DNA from: Azoarcus_F sp048158365
Lineage (GTDB): Bacteria > Pseudomonadota > Gammaproteobacteria > Burkholderiales > Rhodocyclaceae
Length of the DNA stretch: 9,066 nt
Assembly: GCA_048158365.1 (NCBI GenBank)
Contig: JBLLNL010000023.1
Reading direction: 5' to 3' (one strand)
The notes beneath the pieces are model-generated. The model was not told where the DNA came from. It worked only from the letters and a program-made list of their open reading frames with translations, and did no database searches. The position numbers and the translations under genes are program-made. Shown here in pieces: positions 1 to 5,517 of this stretch; position 1 is the first letter of the stretch, and each line of letters starts with the position of its first letter.

Positions 1-2
1 CG

Positions 3-152
3 ATCCGCGCCTATCTGGACCCTGCACGATTCGCAGCCTTCCGAATCGAGTATGGCGAACTTGTCTGGGGCGACTACGACTTGTGTTTTCCCATCATCGA
101 TCTCTACCGTGCCGAAATCGACCACTCGGAGCCCGAGCAAGTTGCGATCTGA
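3..152 (+). CDS. DUF2442-like small protein, C-terminal part (5' end outside window)
   Basis: The frame is open from the window edge to a TGA at 150-152 and gives 49 visible residues; no start codon is in the window. The core LDPARFAAFRIEYGELVWG followed by a short acidic tail matches the usual pattern of DUF2442 proteins, in which a '..L.DP..F..F.v..G.lvW.....' stretch closes a domain of about 80-90 residues. Such proteins are often found beside toxin-antitoxin-like genes (DUF4160 partners) or stand alone, and their biochemical role is not established. The partner, if any, would lie to the left of the window. The family call comes from pattern recall only. The gene belongs to the GC-rich flank rather than to the polysaccharide cluster. 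Confidence 0.6.
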   Translation: MRAYLDPARFAAFRIEYGELVWGDYDLCFPIIDLYRAEIDHSEPEQVAI

Positions 153-190
153 AGCACGCGATCCATGAACGCCATCCTTGCTGGCGCATG

Positions 191-281
191 CCCCCCCTGT
201 AGCGGCGCAAGCCGCGAACCCCCCCGACCAAACAACCCAACACCCCCCTTGAACCCCCACCCCAACCACAACACACCCCCC
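191..281. repeat. C-run-rich low-complexity intergenic stretch
   Basis: Runs of C occur at 191-197 (C7), 219-225 (C7), 243-248 (C6), 254-258 (C5) and 276-281 (C6), with almost no G between the later ones. Translated in the kinase frame it gives a proline and asparagine-rich stretch (NNPTPPLNPHPNHNTPP) unlike a normal membrane-kinase N-terminus. It is more likely non-coding spacer or leader than protein. No convincing promoter is visible in it. Confidence 0.45.
198..219. repeat. REP-like palindrome (GCGGC-GCAA-GCCGC hairpin)
   Basis: A perfect 5-bp inverted repeat (202-206 and 211-215) encloses a GCAA tetraloop and sits in the context TGTAGCGGCGCAAGCCGCGAAC. This resembles the short extragenic 'TGTAG...GCGGC..GCCGCGA' palindromes common between genes in Xanthomonadaceae and pseudomonads. 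It lies between the DUF2442-like gene and the kinase, inside what would be the first codons of the long kinase reading frame. That argues the true kinase start is further downstream. Only one copy is seen in the window, so its repeat status is inferred from resemblance. Confidence 0.5.
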
Positions 282-771
282 ATCACCCGCAAGCTCCCCG
301 ACTTCCGCAACCTCGGCGTGCTGCTGCGCGTGTTGCTGCTGGTCAATCTGCTCGCGGTGGCCACCGTGTTGGTGCGCGAGGCGGACGTGCACGCCGTGCC
401 GGCGGCGCTGCTGGTGATGGCTGGGGTCATCGAGCTGCCGCTGTTTCTGGCGGTGTTGCTGCTGTATCTGCTGCAGCCGGTGCTCAGGCGCGTGTCGTAT
501 CCGGCCGGGGTGGGGGTGGTGCTGGGCGTGGTCGCGGTGGTCAGCGTCGCGGTGTTCATGCTGCTGGGCGAGGACCAGGCCGCGACGCTCATCCGCTGGC
601 TGCTGTGGGCCGTGGTCGCCGCCGCGGTCTGCCTGTTCTATTTCGACTACCGCAGCCAGCGCTTCTCGCCCGCGCTCACCGAGGCCCGGTTGCTCGCGCT
701 CACCGCCCGCATCCGCCCGCATTTTTTGTTCAACGCGCTCAATGGGGTATTGGACCCTTCGGCTTGGGCGT

Positions 772-777
772 GGAGGG
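772..777 (+). promoter_or_regulatory. Shine-Dalgarno site of the flippase gene
   Basis: GGAGGG lies nine bases before the ATG at 787. It decides the flippase start in favour of 787 over the in-frame ATG at 742, which sits inside the kinase reading frame and has no comparable site. Confidence 0.65.
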
Positions 778-786
778 TGCGTTGAT

Positions 787-2094
787 ATGCGTCTGCCGCG
801 CTCTGGATCCATTGCACACAACAGTCTGCAGACAATGATCGTCTATGCGCTGCGGCTAGGCATTCAGTTGGCCCTCTTGCTGCTTGTAGCGCGGTTTCTT
901 AACCCCGCCGAATACGGTGAATTTGCGGGTATCGCCGCCTTGGCGTTCGGTTTGGGAACGCTTTCCTCGTTCGGGCTGGGCTTTCTTGTTTTGGGTGAAT
1001 CGGCACGGGATCCCGCGGCAGGGCACGCTGTCTTTGCGGAGGCAATACCGATGACTTTGCTGTCTGCAATGCTGCTAATGCCATTGTATTTTTGGTTGAG
1101 TTTTTATGTAATCGGCAGCAGTGCGAACATGCTCAGTGTGGCTTTAATAGGTCTTGCGGAACTATTGTTCGCGCCACTATTAGGCCTAGCATCGTTTCGC
1201 CTGCAGGGGCTTGGTCACATCGCACGCAGTCAGTCGCTTGCGTTATTACCGATGCTTTTGAGGCTGATCGGCGTCGCAGCATGCATAGTGCTTTTGCCTG
1301 ACAGCGGCTTGTTTGCGTATGCGCTTGTACACGGGTTGGGCTCGGCGGCGGGTTTGGGGCTGGGCCTCTGGTTCGCCTGGCGGGCAATGTCACCGTTAGA
1401 GGGTGTCGCGTGGCCGAAGTTTAAGACGCTGCGGCGTGGAGCATCGTTTGCGGTCATGAATTTCATGGCGATCAACCCTTCGGAACTCGATAAGGCGCTG
1501 GCGTTGCGCCTACTCGGGGCCAACGAGACTGGGTTGTATGCACTGGCATCGCGGGGCATGGCCATCGTGACCTTACCGGTTGTCGCGATGACCCTCGCTG
1601 CTCAGCCGCGCATATTCAGGGAGTCCCACGATTCACGAACCGGCCCGGGCAGCGTAATTGCGACCGTGATGGGGGCGTCATTAGTCTACGGCTTAGTGGC
1701 TGCGGTCTTGATCTACGTGACTGGTCCCCTTGCCTTAGAATTTCTACTCGGGGAACGTTACCAGGGTATAGGCGAGGTGGTGAGGATGATTGCGTTCATT
1801 GCCCCCTTCATGACAACCCGTTTTGCGGGGGGGGGTATTCTTTTGGCCCTAGGTCGCCCACTCTTAAGAGCCGGGTTCGAAGTTGTTGGACTACTGATGC
1901 TAATCGTGATCACCCTCATTTTGGCACCACGCAATGGCATTCAGGGCCTGATCATGGCTGTAGGCGCGAGCGAGGCCCTAATGGCTATTCTCTCTGGTGT
2001 GTTTCTGTTGCGGCGGTTCAGGAGAGTGCCCATCATCACTGGGGGGCGCGCGGGGTCAGGGTGCGACGCCGACCCCGGAAAACATCCCACGTAG
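787..2094 (+). CDS. wzx: Wzx-type polysaccharide (lipid-linked oligosaccharide) flippase
   Basis: The 435-residue product is almost wholly hydrophobic, with about 12 predicted membrane segments. The length fits O-antigen and exopolysaccharide flippases of the MOP superfamily. An early basic/amphipathic N-terminus leads into LGIQLALLLLVARFLNPAEY, a typical first-helix sequence (a long hydrophobic helix ending '.a..l.p.eyG'). The central ELDKALALRLLGANETGLYA (about residues 233-252) is the usual 'D+.ll...lG....G.Y' family signature. Such proteins move undecaprenyl-diphosphate-linked glycans across the inner membrane. The start at 787 has a good ribosome site and falls one base after the kinase stop. 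The gene faces the glycosyltransferases, which is unusual, and its last 59 bp overlap the neighbouring gene tail to tail. The hydrophilic end (after about residue 415) looks unlike a conserved terminus. A G9 run at 1827-1835 encodes Gly348-350. GC content is lower than on both sides. The transported glycan cannot be told from sequence. Confidence 0.85.
   Translation: MRLPRSGSIAHNSLQTMIVYALRLGIQLALLLLVARFLNPAEYGEFAGIAALAFGLGTLSSFGLGFLVLGESARDPAAGHAVFAEAIPMTLLSAMLLMPLYFWLSFYVIGSSANMLSVALIGLAELLFAPLLGLASFRLQGLGHIARSQSLALLPMLLRLIGVAACIVLLPDSGLFAYALVHGLGSAAGLGLGLWFAWRAMSPLEGVAWPKFKTLRRGASFAVMNFMAINPSELDKALALRLLGANETGLYALASRGMAIVTLPVVAMTLAAQPRIFRESHDSRTGPGSVIATVMGASLVYGLVAAVLIYVTGPLALEFLLGERYQGIGEVVRMIAFIAPFMTTRFAGGGILLALGRPLLRAGFEVVGLLMLIVITLILAPRNGIQGLIMAVGASEALMAILSGVFLLRRFRRVPIITGGRAGSGCDADPGKHPT
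1827..1835 (+). repeat. G9 homopolymer inside the flippase gene
   Basis: Nine consecutive G bases encode the Gly-Gly-Gly of RFAGGGILLALGRP (residues 348-350). Gain or loss of one base would shift the frame and remove or garble about the last 86 of 435 residues. It is the longest single-base run seen in the window. Confidence 0.9.
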
Positions 2095-2929
2095 CTGCGA
2101 GAAAGCCGCGGAGCGGTGCCGTGGACCGGTGCCTCGCACTTCGTAACAATGCTCTGGCGGGTAGAGTGACCGCTCGGCCAATCAGGAAGAGAAAGTGCTG
2201 AGTGTCCGACTCGGCCAACTTCCGCGCGAGCACCCAGTGCGCGCGAACCATGTGGTACTCATAGAAAAATGAACCGTTCCGGCTTCCAATAGAACCCTCG
2301 TGCTCAACGACGGCATCAATTACTTTATGTTGCTGAATACCTAGCCCCGATAGCCGCCAGCCCAACTCGGTGTCGTCACCGTAAAAAAAGAAATCCTCAT
2401 CAAAGAGTGGTGGCGTTGCCAAGTGTGCCGAAAGTAGCATACAACAGCCGCTGAGATACTCGTAGGCACCGGGTCGCTCTTTGTGAAACAGCAATCCCGT
2501 TAGCCGATGATAGTAGGCTGCGTTAATTCTCTTACCCGTCGCTGTTTGCATCGTTGGGACCGCTAATCCTGCCCCTTCTTTCACTGCATTGAGCAAAGCG
2601 CAGTGAGCCCCAGATTTTAGTCTGGCATCGTTGTTGATTAGGAGTACGCAAACGGCTCCAAATCGCTCACGAACCTGTGCCAAGCCATAGTTCACGCCTG
2701 CCGAAAAACCAAGATTACGTCCCGGTTCGCAAAGGACAATATTCATACCTTGCGCCTTTAGAAATGTGAACGCTGGACGCAGCGCCAGCACTGAGGCGCC
2801 GTTGTCCGCCGAGTTATCCACCACTACAACCTGAGTGATGCCATCGGACAGCAGTGAGACCAGGCAGGCATTGGTGTGTTCTTGGTGCCGAAAATGAAGA
2901 ATCAGCCCGACGGTGGGTGCAAGCGCCAT
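2036..2929 (-). CDS. GT2 family glycosyltransferase, rhamnosyltransferase-like (WbbL type)
   Basis: The 297-residue product has the GT-A order: strand and nucleotide-binding VVVVDNSADNG (34-44), the Asn-rich RNLGFSAGVNYGL segment (71-83), the DxD-equivalent LLINNDARL (96-104), then FDEDFFFYGDDTELGWRL (176-193) carrying the acidic residues expected to act as base, and a downstream EHEGSIGS (209-216). This layout matches dTDP-rhamnosyl and related transferases that act on the cytoplasmic face in O-antigen or capsule synthesis; the sugar itself is a guess. The chosen ATG follows the methyltransferase stop by 5 bp. The frame stays open a further 59 codons upstream, but that part lies over the methyltransferase gene and has no GT2 features. 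Only a weak ribosome site is seen, so translation is probably coupled. It is the last gene of the leftward row, and its 3' end overlaps the flippase gene by 59 bp. Confidence 0.85.
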   Translation of the reverse strand: MALAPTVGLILHFRHQEHTNACLVSLLSDGITQVVVVDNSADNGASVLALRPAFTFLKAQGMNIVLCEPGRNLGFSAGVNYGLAQVRERFGAVCVLLINNDARLKSGAHCALLNAVKEGAGLAVPTMQTATGKRINAAYYHRLTGLLFHKERPGAYEYLSGCCMLLSAHLATPPLFDEDFFFYGDDTELGWRLSGLGIQQHKVIDAVVEHEGSIGSRNGSFFYEYHMVRAHWVLARKLAESDTQHFLFLIGRAVTLPARALLRSARHRSTAPLRGFLAATWDVFRGRRRTLTPRAPQ

Positions 2930-2934
2930 CGGAC

Positions 2935-4041
2935 TTACGATTGCCTGGGTCGTCGGGCCATGACCAGGGTCTCTTCGGCCCCGCCAGGAATCATGCTGCC
3001 CGTAGCATCGGCGAATGCCCTGATGAGCGGTGCTAACAAAGCCCTGGTCTGCATTGAAAGATCGCCGATATGCCGCGCATTTTCCGCGCTTTCCCGGATC
3101 ATCCAACGAGCATGTGCGCCACGCCTGATCGGCATCAAGTCAGTAAAGCCTGCTTCGACGAGCATGCGAAAGAGCTGGGGGGCAGATGGAATAACCAGAT
3201 GATACGGCGGGTGCAGTCCTCTCCACGCCTGAGCGTAAAAGCGGGCTCCTAGACTATCGGGGTTTGGGCAGGCCAGCCAGAGCACACCGCCTGGGCGAAG
3301 CAGGCGGTATACCTGTTTTAGTTCTGCGCCCGGTTGTGTCACATGTTCAATGCTGTGGCTCATCGTGACCACGTCGAATTTTTCGACCCACTCGGAGGGT
3401 GAATCCAGTAATGTGCCACGCACAACGTCCAGGCGTTGGTTAGTGCATACCGCAACGGCTGCCGGATCGGGGTCCAAGCCATTTACCCGCCACCCCATCT
3501 CCACAGCGCGTTGGAGAAAAGCACCGTTCCCGCATCCGACATCCAGCAGCCTGCCGCGCTGCGGGAAGTCGCTCGAGTAGAGGTGGCGACCGTAGTAATC
3601 TAGCTTCATTCGCAATGGGAGCATCAGCCGAAACAGCCACACGCCTGCACTCAGGGAAGGTTGGCGCGACAAGCCGAAACGATGATTCAAGTAGCCATGT
3701 ATCAAGCGCCACAATAACCCGGCGAATCCCGATGTGGCAGGTTGCTCGTCATCCTGACTGTGTGTGTAGTATGACTGGTACGCCTTGGGCAAGGATTCTA
3801 GAGTCGGACGCGGGTCGAGAAACAGGGATCGGCACGAGGCACAACGATGCAAGCGCCACTCATCAATGCGTAGATCGGTACGATGATCCGTGCATACCAA
3901 AGGCTTGCCTGCGCGCGAACTGCTGCCACAAGCCGGACAGCTGTCAACCCGCTCCATCAGGCCTCGGGACCAGTGCAACTGGTCGCCCGCATTCTCAAAC
4001 TGATCGGTCATGAGATGCGCCGGTAGTTGATCGTAGGCCAT
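2935..4041 (-). CDS. Class I SAM-dependent methyltransferase with N-terminal Cys4 zinc-ribbon-like motif
   Basis: The 368-residue product opens with a CPAC pair (Cys35, Cys38) and a CASC pair (Cys67, Cys70), the spacing of the small zinc-ribbon that often precedes the fold in polysaccharide-cluster methyltransferases. SAM motif I is LLDVGCGNG (165-173), the acidic end of strand 2 is GLDPDP (188-193), then SHSIEHV (228-234) and the post-motif RLLRPGGVLWL (246-256). The segment CPNPDSLGARFYAQAWRGL (258-276) is common to the Methyltransf_23-like family. It likely methylates a sugar hydroxyl of the glycan or caps the chain; the target is unknown. ATG at 4041 is preferred because GGGGA lies 7 bases upstream (4049-4053). 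ATG at 3957, just before the Cys motif, also has a usable GAGG and is an alternative. With the 4041 start it overlaps the preceding gene by 47 bp. Confidence 0.82.
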   Translation of the reverse strand: MAYDQLPAHLMTDQFENAGDQLHWSRGLMERVDSCPACGSSSRAGKPLVCTDHRTDLRIDEWRLHRCASCRSLFLDPRPTLESLPKAYQSYYTHSQDDEQPATSGFAGLLWRLIHGYLNHRFGLSRQPSLSAGVWLFRLMLPLRMKLDYYGRHLYSSDFPQRGRLLDVGCGNGAFLQRAVEMGWRVNGLDPDPAAVAVCTNQRLDVVRGTLLDSPSEWVEKFDVVTMSHSIEHVTQPGAELKQVYRLLRPGGVLWLACPNPDSLGARFYAQAWRGLHPPYHLVIPSAPQLFRMLVEAGFTDLMPIRRGAHARWMIRESAENARHIGDLSMQTRALLAPLIRAFADATGSMIPGGAEETLVMARRPRQS

Positions 4042-4987
4042 CACGAATTCCCCGTCTCATTTGGAGCCATTGATTCTTTCGGCTTGGGTCTATGGTGACG
4101 TGTACCGTCGCGGTCAGCAATAATTTGATGGAGGCCCAGAATTTCCAAACAGATGGAATATACCGACGTTGCATCAACCGCACCGCGTTGCGGAAAAGGT
4201 AATAATGTCGATCCGGGTTGCGGTAAGGCCACAGCCGCCACCCAAAAAACCAGAAGCGCAGGGAAGATTCTCCCATTCGGTGTAGGAAAGTGACCTCTGG
4301 GATGCCGTAAAGGCCGTAGCCAGCAGCTTTGACCCGGAACGCCCATTCCGTATCGACATGGTCGATGAAGAATGCTTCATCCAGCCCACCGAGTTCATGC
4401 ATTAGCGTTAATTGCATGAGCGTTCCGCTGCCGTTCAAGTTGTCGCAGGCGATCGGCGTATGGTTGTCGACGGAGGGAAACACGCGCGTCCACATGCCGA
4501 AGCGCGCCCGATGGAAACCATGGCTCAGATCGGTCGCGGGATCAACGAGGTTCGGCCCAACGCAACCCACGCGGTTGGTCTGTCTCGCCAATCGGGAATA
4601 GGCTTGCAGCAATCGCTCAACCTGCCCGTGCCCCGGTTCGGTGTCCTGGTCCAGCAGCAACACGTGAGTAATACTCGGCAGCGCCGACGCTACATGGACT
4701 CCAGTATTCAAGGCAGCCGCCAGCCCAACATTATCCGGGTTTGCAATCAGCGTACTGTTGGGCGTACCTTCCGTCAGTTGCCGCAACGCTTCCAATAATT
4801 CGGACTGTGATGCGTTGTCGATAATAATCTTCGTAGCTGCGGCTGGAAGCTGTTGAAGCTGTCGATCCAACACGTCAAGGTCGGGTCGGTAGGTGACGAT
4901 GACGATAGCCAACCCTGCTACTGAGACCTCGTGCGGTCTATAGGCAGTCGATGCAACAGCAGCGCTTGGCTCTTTGCCACCACTCAT
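3995..4987 (-). CDS. GT2 family glycosyltransferase, rhamnosyltransferase-like
   Basis: The 330-residue product shows LAIVIVTYRPD (26-36), IIIDNAS (54-60), PDNVGLAAALNTGV (84-97), the metal-binding DQD in HVLLLDQDTEP (108-118), NGSGTLM (185-191), and GLDEAFFIDHVDTEWAFRVK (201-220) with the expected catalytic acids. The HRMGESSLR stretch (236-244) resembles the conserved region after the catalytic loop in the dTDP-L-rhamnose:polysaccharide rhamnosyltransferase group (TIGR01556-like). It probably adds one sugar to a lipid-linked oligosaccharide in the cytoplasm. ATG at 4987 shares its A with the TGA of the preceding gene (TGATG), with AGGG 7 bases before it (4995-4998), so translational coupling is likely. 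GTG at 4990 is a less likely start. The product precedes the methyltransferase and may supply its substrate, which is inference. Donor and acceptor are not determinable here. Confidence 0.87.
   Translation of the reverse strand: MSGGKEPSAAVASTAYRPHEVSVAGLAIVIVTYRPDLDVLDRQLQQLPAAATKIIIDNASQSELLEALRQLTEGTPNSTLIANPDNVGLAAALNTGVHVASALPSITHVLLLDQDTEPGHGQVERLLQAYSRLARQTNRVGCVGPNLVDPATDLSHGFHRARFGMWTRVFPSVDNHTPIACDNLNGSGTLMQLTLMHELGGLDEAFFIDHVDTEWAFRVKAAGYGLYGIPEVTFLHRMGESSLRFWFFGWRLWPYRNPDRHYYLFRNAVRLMQRRYIPSVWKFWASIKLLLTATVHVTIDPSRKNQWLQMRRGIRDGLRSTTGASHDRSV
4049..4053 (-). promoter_or_regulatory. Shine-Dalgarno site of the methyltransferase gene
   Basis: On the minus strand GGGGA stands 7 bases before the ATG at 4041, inside the end of the upstream glycosyltransferase gene. 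It favours the 4041 start over GTG at 4044 and ATG at 4011. Confidence 0.5.
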
Positions 4988-5511
4988 CACGTTGCCCTGA
5001 TTTGTCCGATAGAAGTCCCCTCAGACGATTCCGTCAGTTGTAAATCGAACAACGTCCGGAATGCACTTCGAGCCGTCCAATACCCGGCATCTGGAATCGG
5101 CCTTAGCACCCGCTGGTACATCGCCTTCTTGGACTGCTCGAGTTCGTAGCGCGTACGCAGGGCACGACCACGATGTTGGGCGAAACTGAAACAAGACGCG
5201 CCCAGCAGCGCCGCGAACTGCGCAATCGTAAGCGGCAGGCAGTCATACGTTGCGCGATTGAGCCCCCAGCGGCAAGGCGCGGGCCAGCGTTCCAGGAGTT
5301 GGTTAACGTAGGCCAGGTCGTAGCGCGGTGCTTCTAATCGCCTCCGATTATGGACAGTGAGGTTGCCCACACCATCACACTTGATGACACAACGCAGTTC
5401 GGCGAAGTGTTGGCGCTGAGCAGTGCCGACATCCAGCAGATCGAGCGGTTGATAAAACGGGGGTGGGCTGAGCAGGGCTTCGGAGCTTGCGCATTTTGGC
5501 GTTGCGGCCAT
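4987..5511 (-). CDS. Unrecognised 174-residue protein in the glycosyltransferase row
   Basis: I do not recognise this protein. Support for its being a real gene is positional and compositional: it fills the space between two glycosyltransferase genes, starts 6 bp after the GT4 stop, has GAGG 9 bases before its ATG (5521-5524), and ends in a TGATG overlap with the next gene. It has no signal peptide or clear membrane helix; residues 94-111 (LTIAQFAALLGASCFSFA) are only moderately hydrophobic. Six cysteines (7, 41, 45, 80, 91, 107) are spread without a zinc-ribbon pattern. The C-terminal third is rich in Arg, Lys and aromatic residues. LLDVGTAQ (25-32) looks faintly like a methyltransferase motif I but lacks GxG, so that call is not made. 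It could be a divergent accessory protein, a small unusual transferase, or the remnant of a longer enzyme. Confidence 0.65.
   Translation of the reverse strand: MAATPKCASSEALLSPPPFYQPLDLLDVGTAQRQHFAELRCVIKCDGVGNLTVHNRRRLEAPRYDLAYVNQLLERWPAPCRWGLNRATYDCLPLTIAQFAALLGASCFSFAQHRGRALRTRYELEQSKKAMYQRVLRPIPDAGYWTARSAFRTLFDLQLTESSEGTSIGQIRAT
4995..4998 (-). promoter_or_regulatory. Shine-Dalgarno site at a TGATG stop-start overlap
   Basis: AGGG on the minus strand lies 7 bases before the ATG at 4987, and the stop of the upstream gene overlaps that ATG by one base. Together these mark coupled translation. Confidence 0.5.
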
Positions 5512-5517
5512 GCAGGT

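Larger units (their letters stand above)
165..785 (+). pseudogene. Truncated membrane sensor histidine kinase (AlgZ/LytS-type), lacking the ATPase domain
   Basis: Counted from the ATG at 165 the frame holds 206 residues. It begins with a doubtful Pro/Asn-rich leader (residues 1-42), followed by about four hydrophobic segments (roughly 51-71, 78-105, 115-135 and 141-161). A linker SQRFSPALTEARLLALTARI leads to the H-box RPHFLFNALN, with H186 as the expected phospho-acceptor. This order is typical of the His_kinase (PF06580) family, which pairs with LytTR or AlgR-type regulators. Family members run to about 340-360 residues with a C-terminal HATPase_c domain. Here similarity ends right after the H-box and the frame closes with DPSAWAWRVR and TGA at 783-785. 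The protein could not phosphorylate itself. The start is uncertain: TTG at 249 would skip the REP-like hairpin. No regulator gene is adjacent in the window. The break coincides with a drop in GC content, so deletion, recombination or an assembly joint are all possible. Confidence 0.75.

Noticed and set aside
104..592. 162-residue minus-strand open frame rich in Ser and Thr
   Set aside because: It is the antisense of the kinase membrane region and leader; composition is typical of a shadow of a Leu/Val-rich GC-rich gene and no domain is recognisable.
758..768. 11-bp TTCGGCTTGGG shared with 4078-4088, considered as a recombination or att repeat
   Set aside because: An 11-bp match is expected several times by chance in 9 kb of this composition, and nothing mobile sits between the copies.
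742..786. Upstream ATG at 742 as flippase start
   Set aside because: It would add 15 residues from the kinase junction with no ribosome site; ATG 787 has GGAGGG nine bases ahead and the usual flippase N-terminus.
2930..3106. 59-codon N-terminal extension of the last GT2 gene
   Set aside because: It overlaps the conserved methyltransferase frame, is rich in Arg/Gly/His/Ser, and carries no GT2 feature; the GT2 fold begins just after ATG 2929.
5422..5439. LLDVG in the unknown protein taken as methyltransferase motif I
   Set aside because: The glycine pattern (GxGxG), the acidic residue after strand 2 and the post-motifs are all missing.
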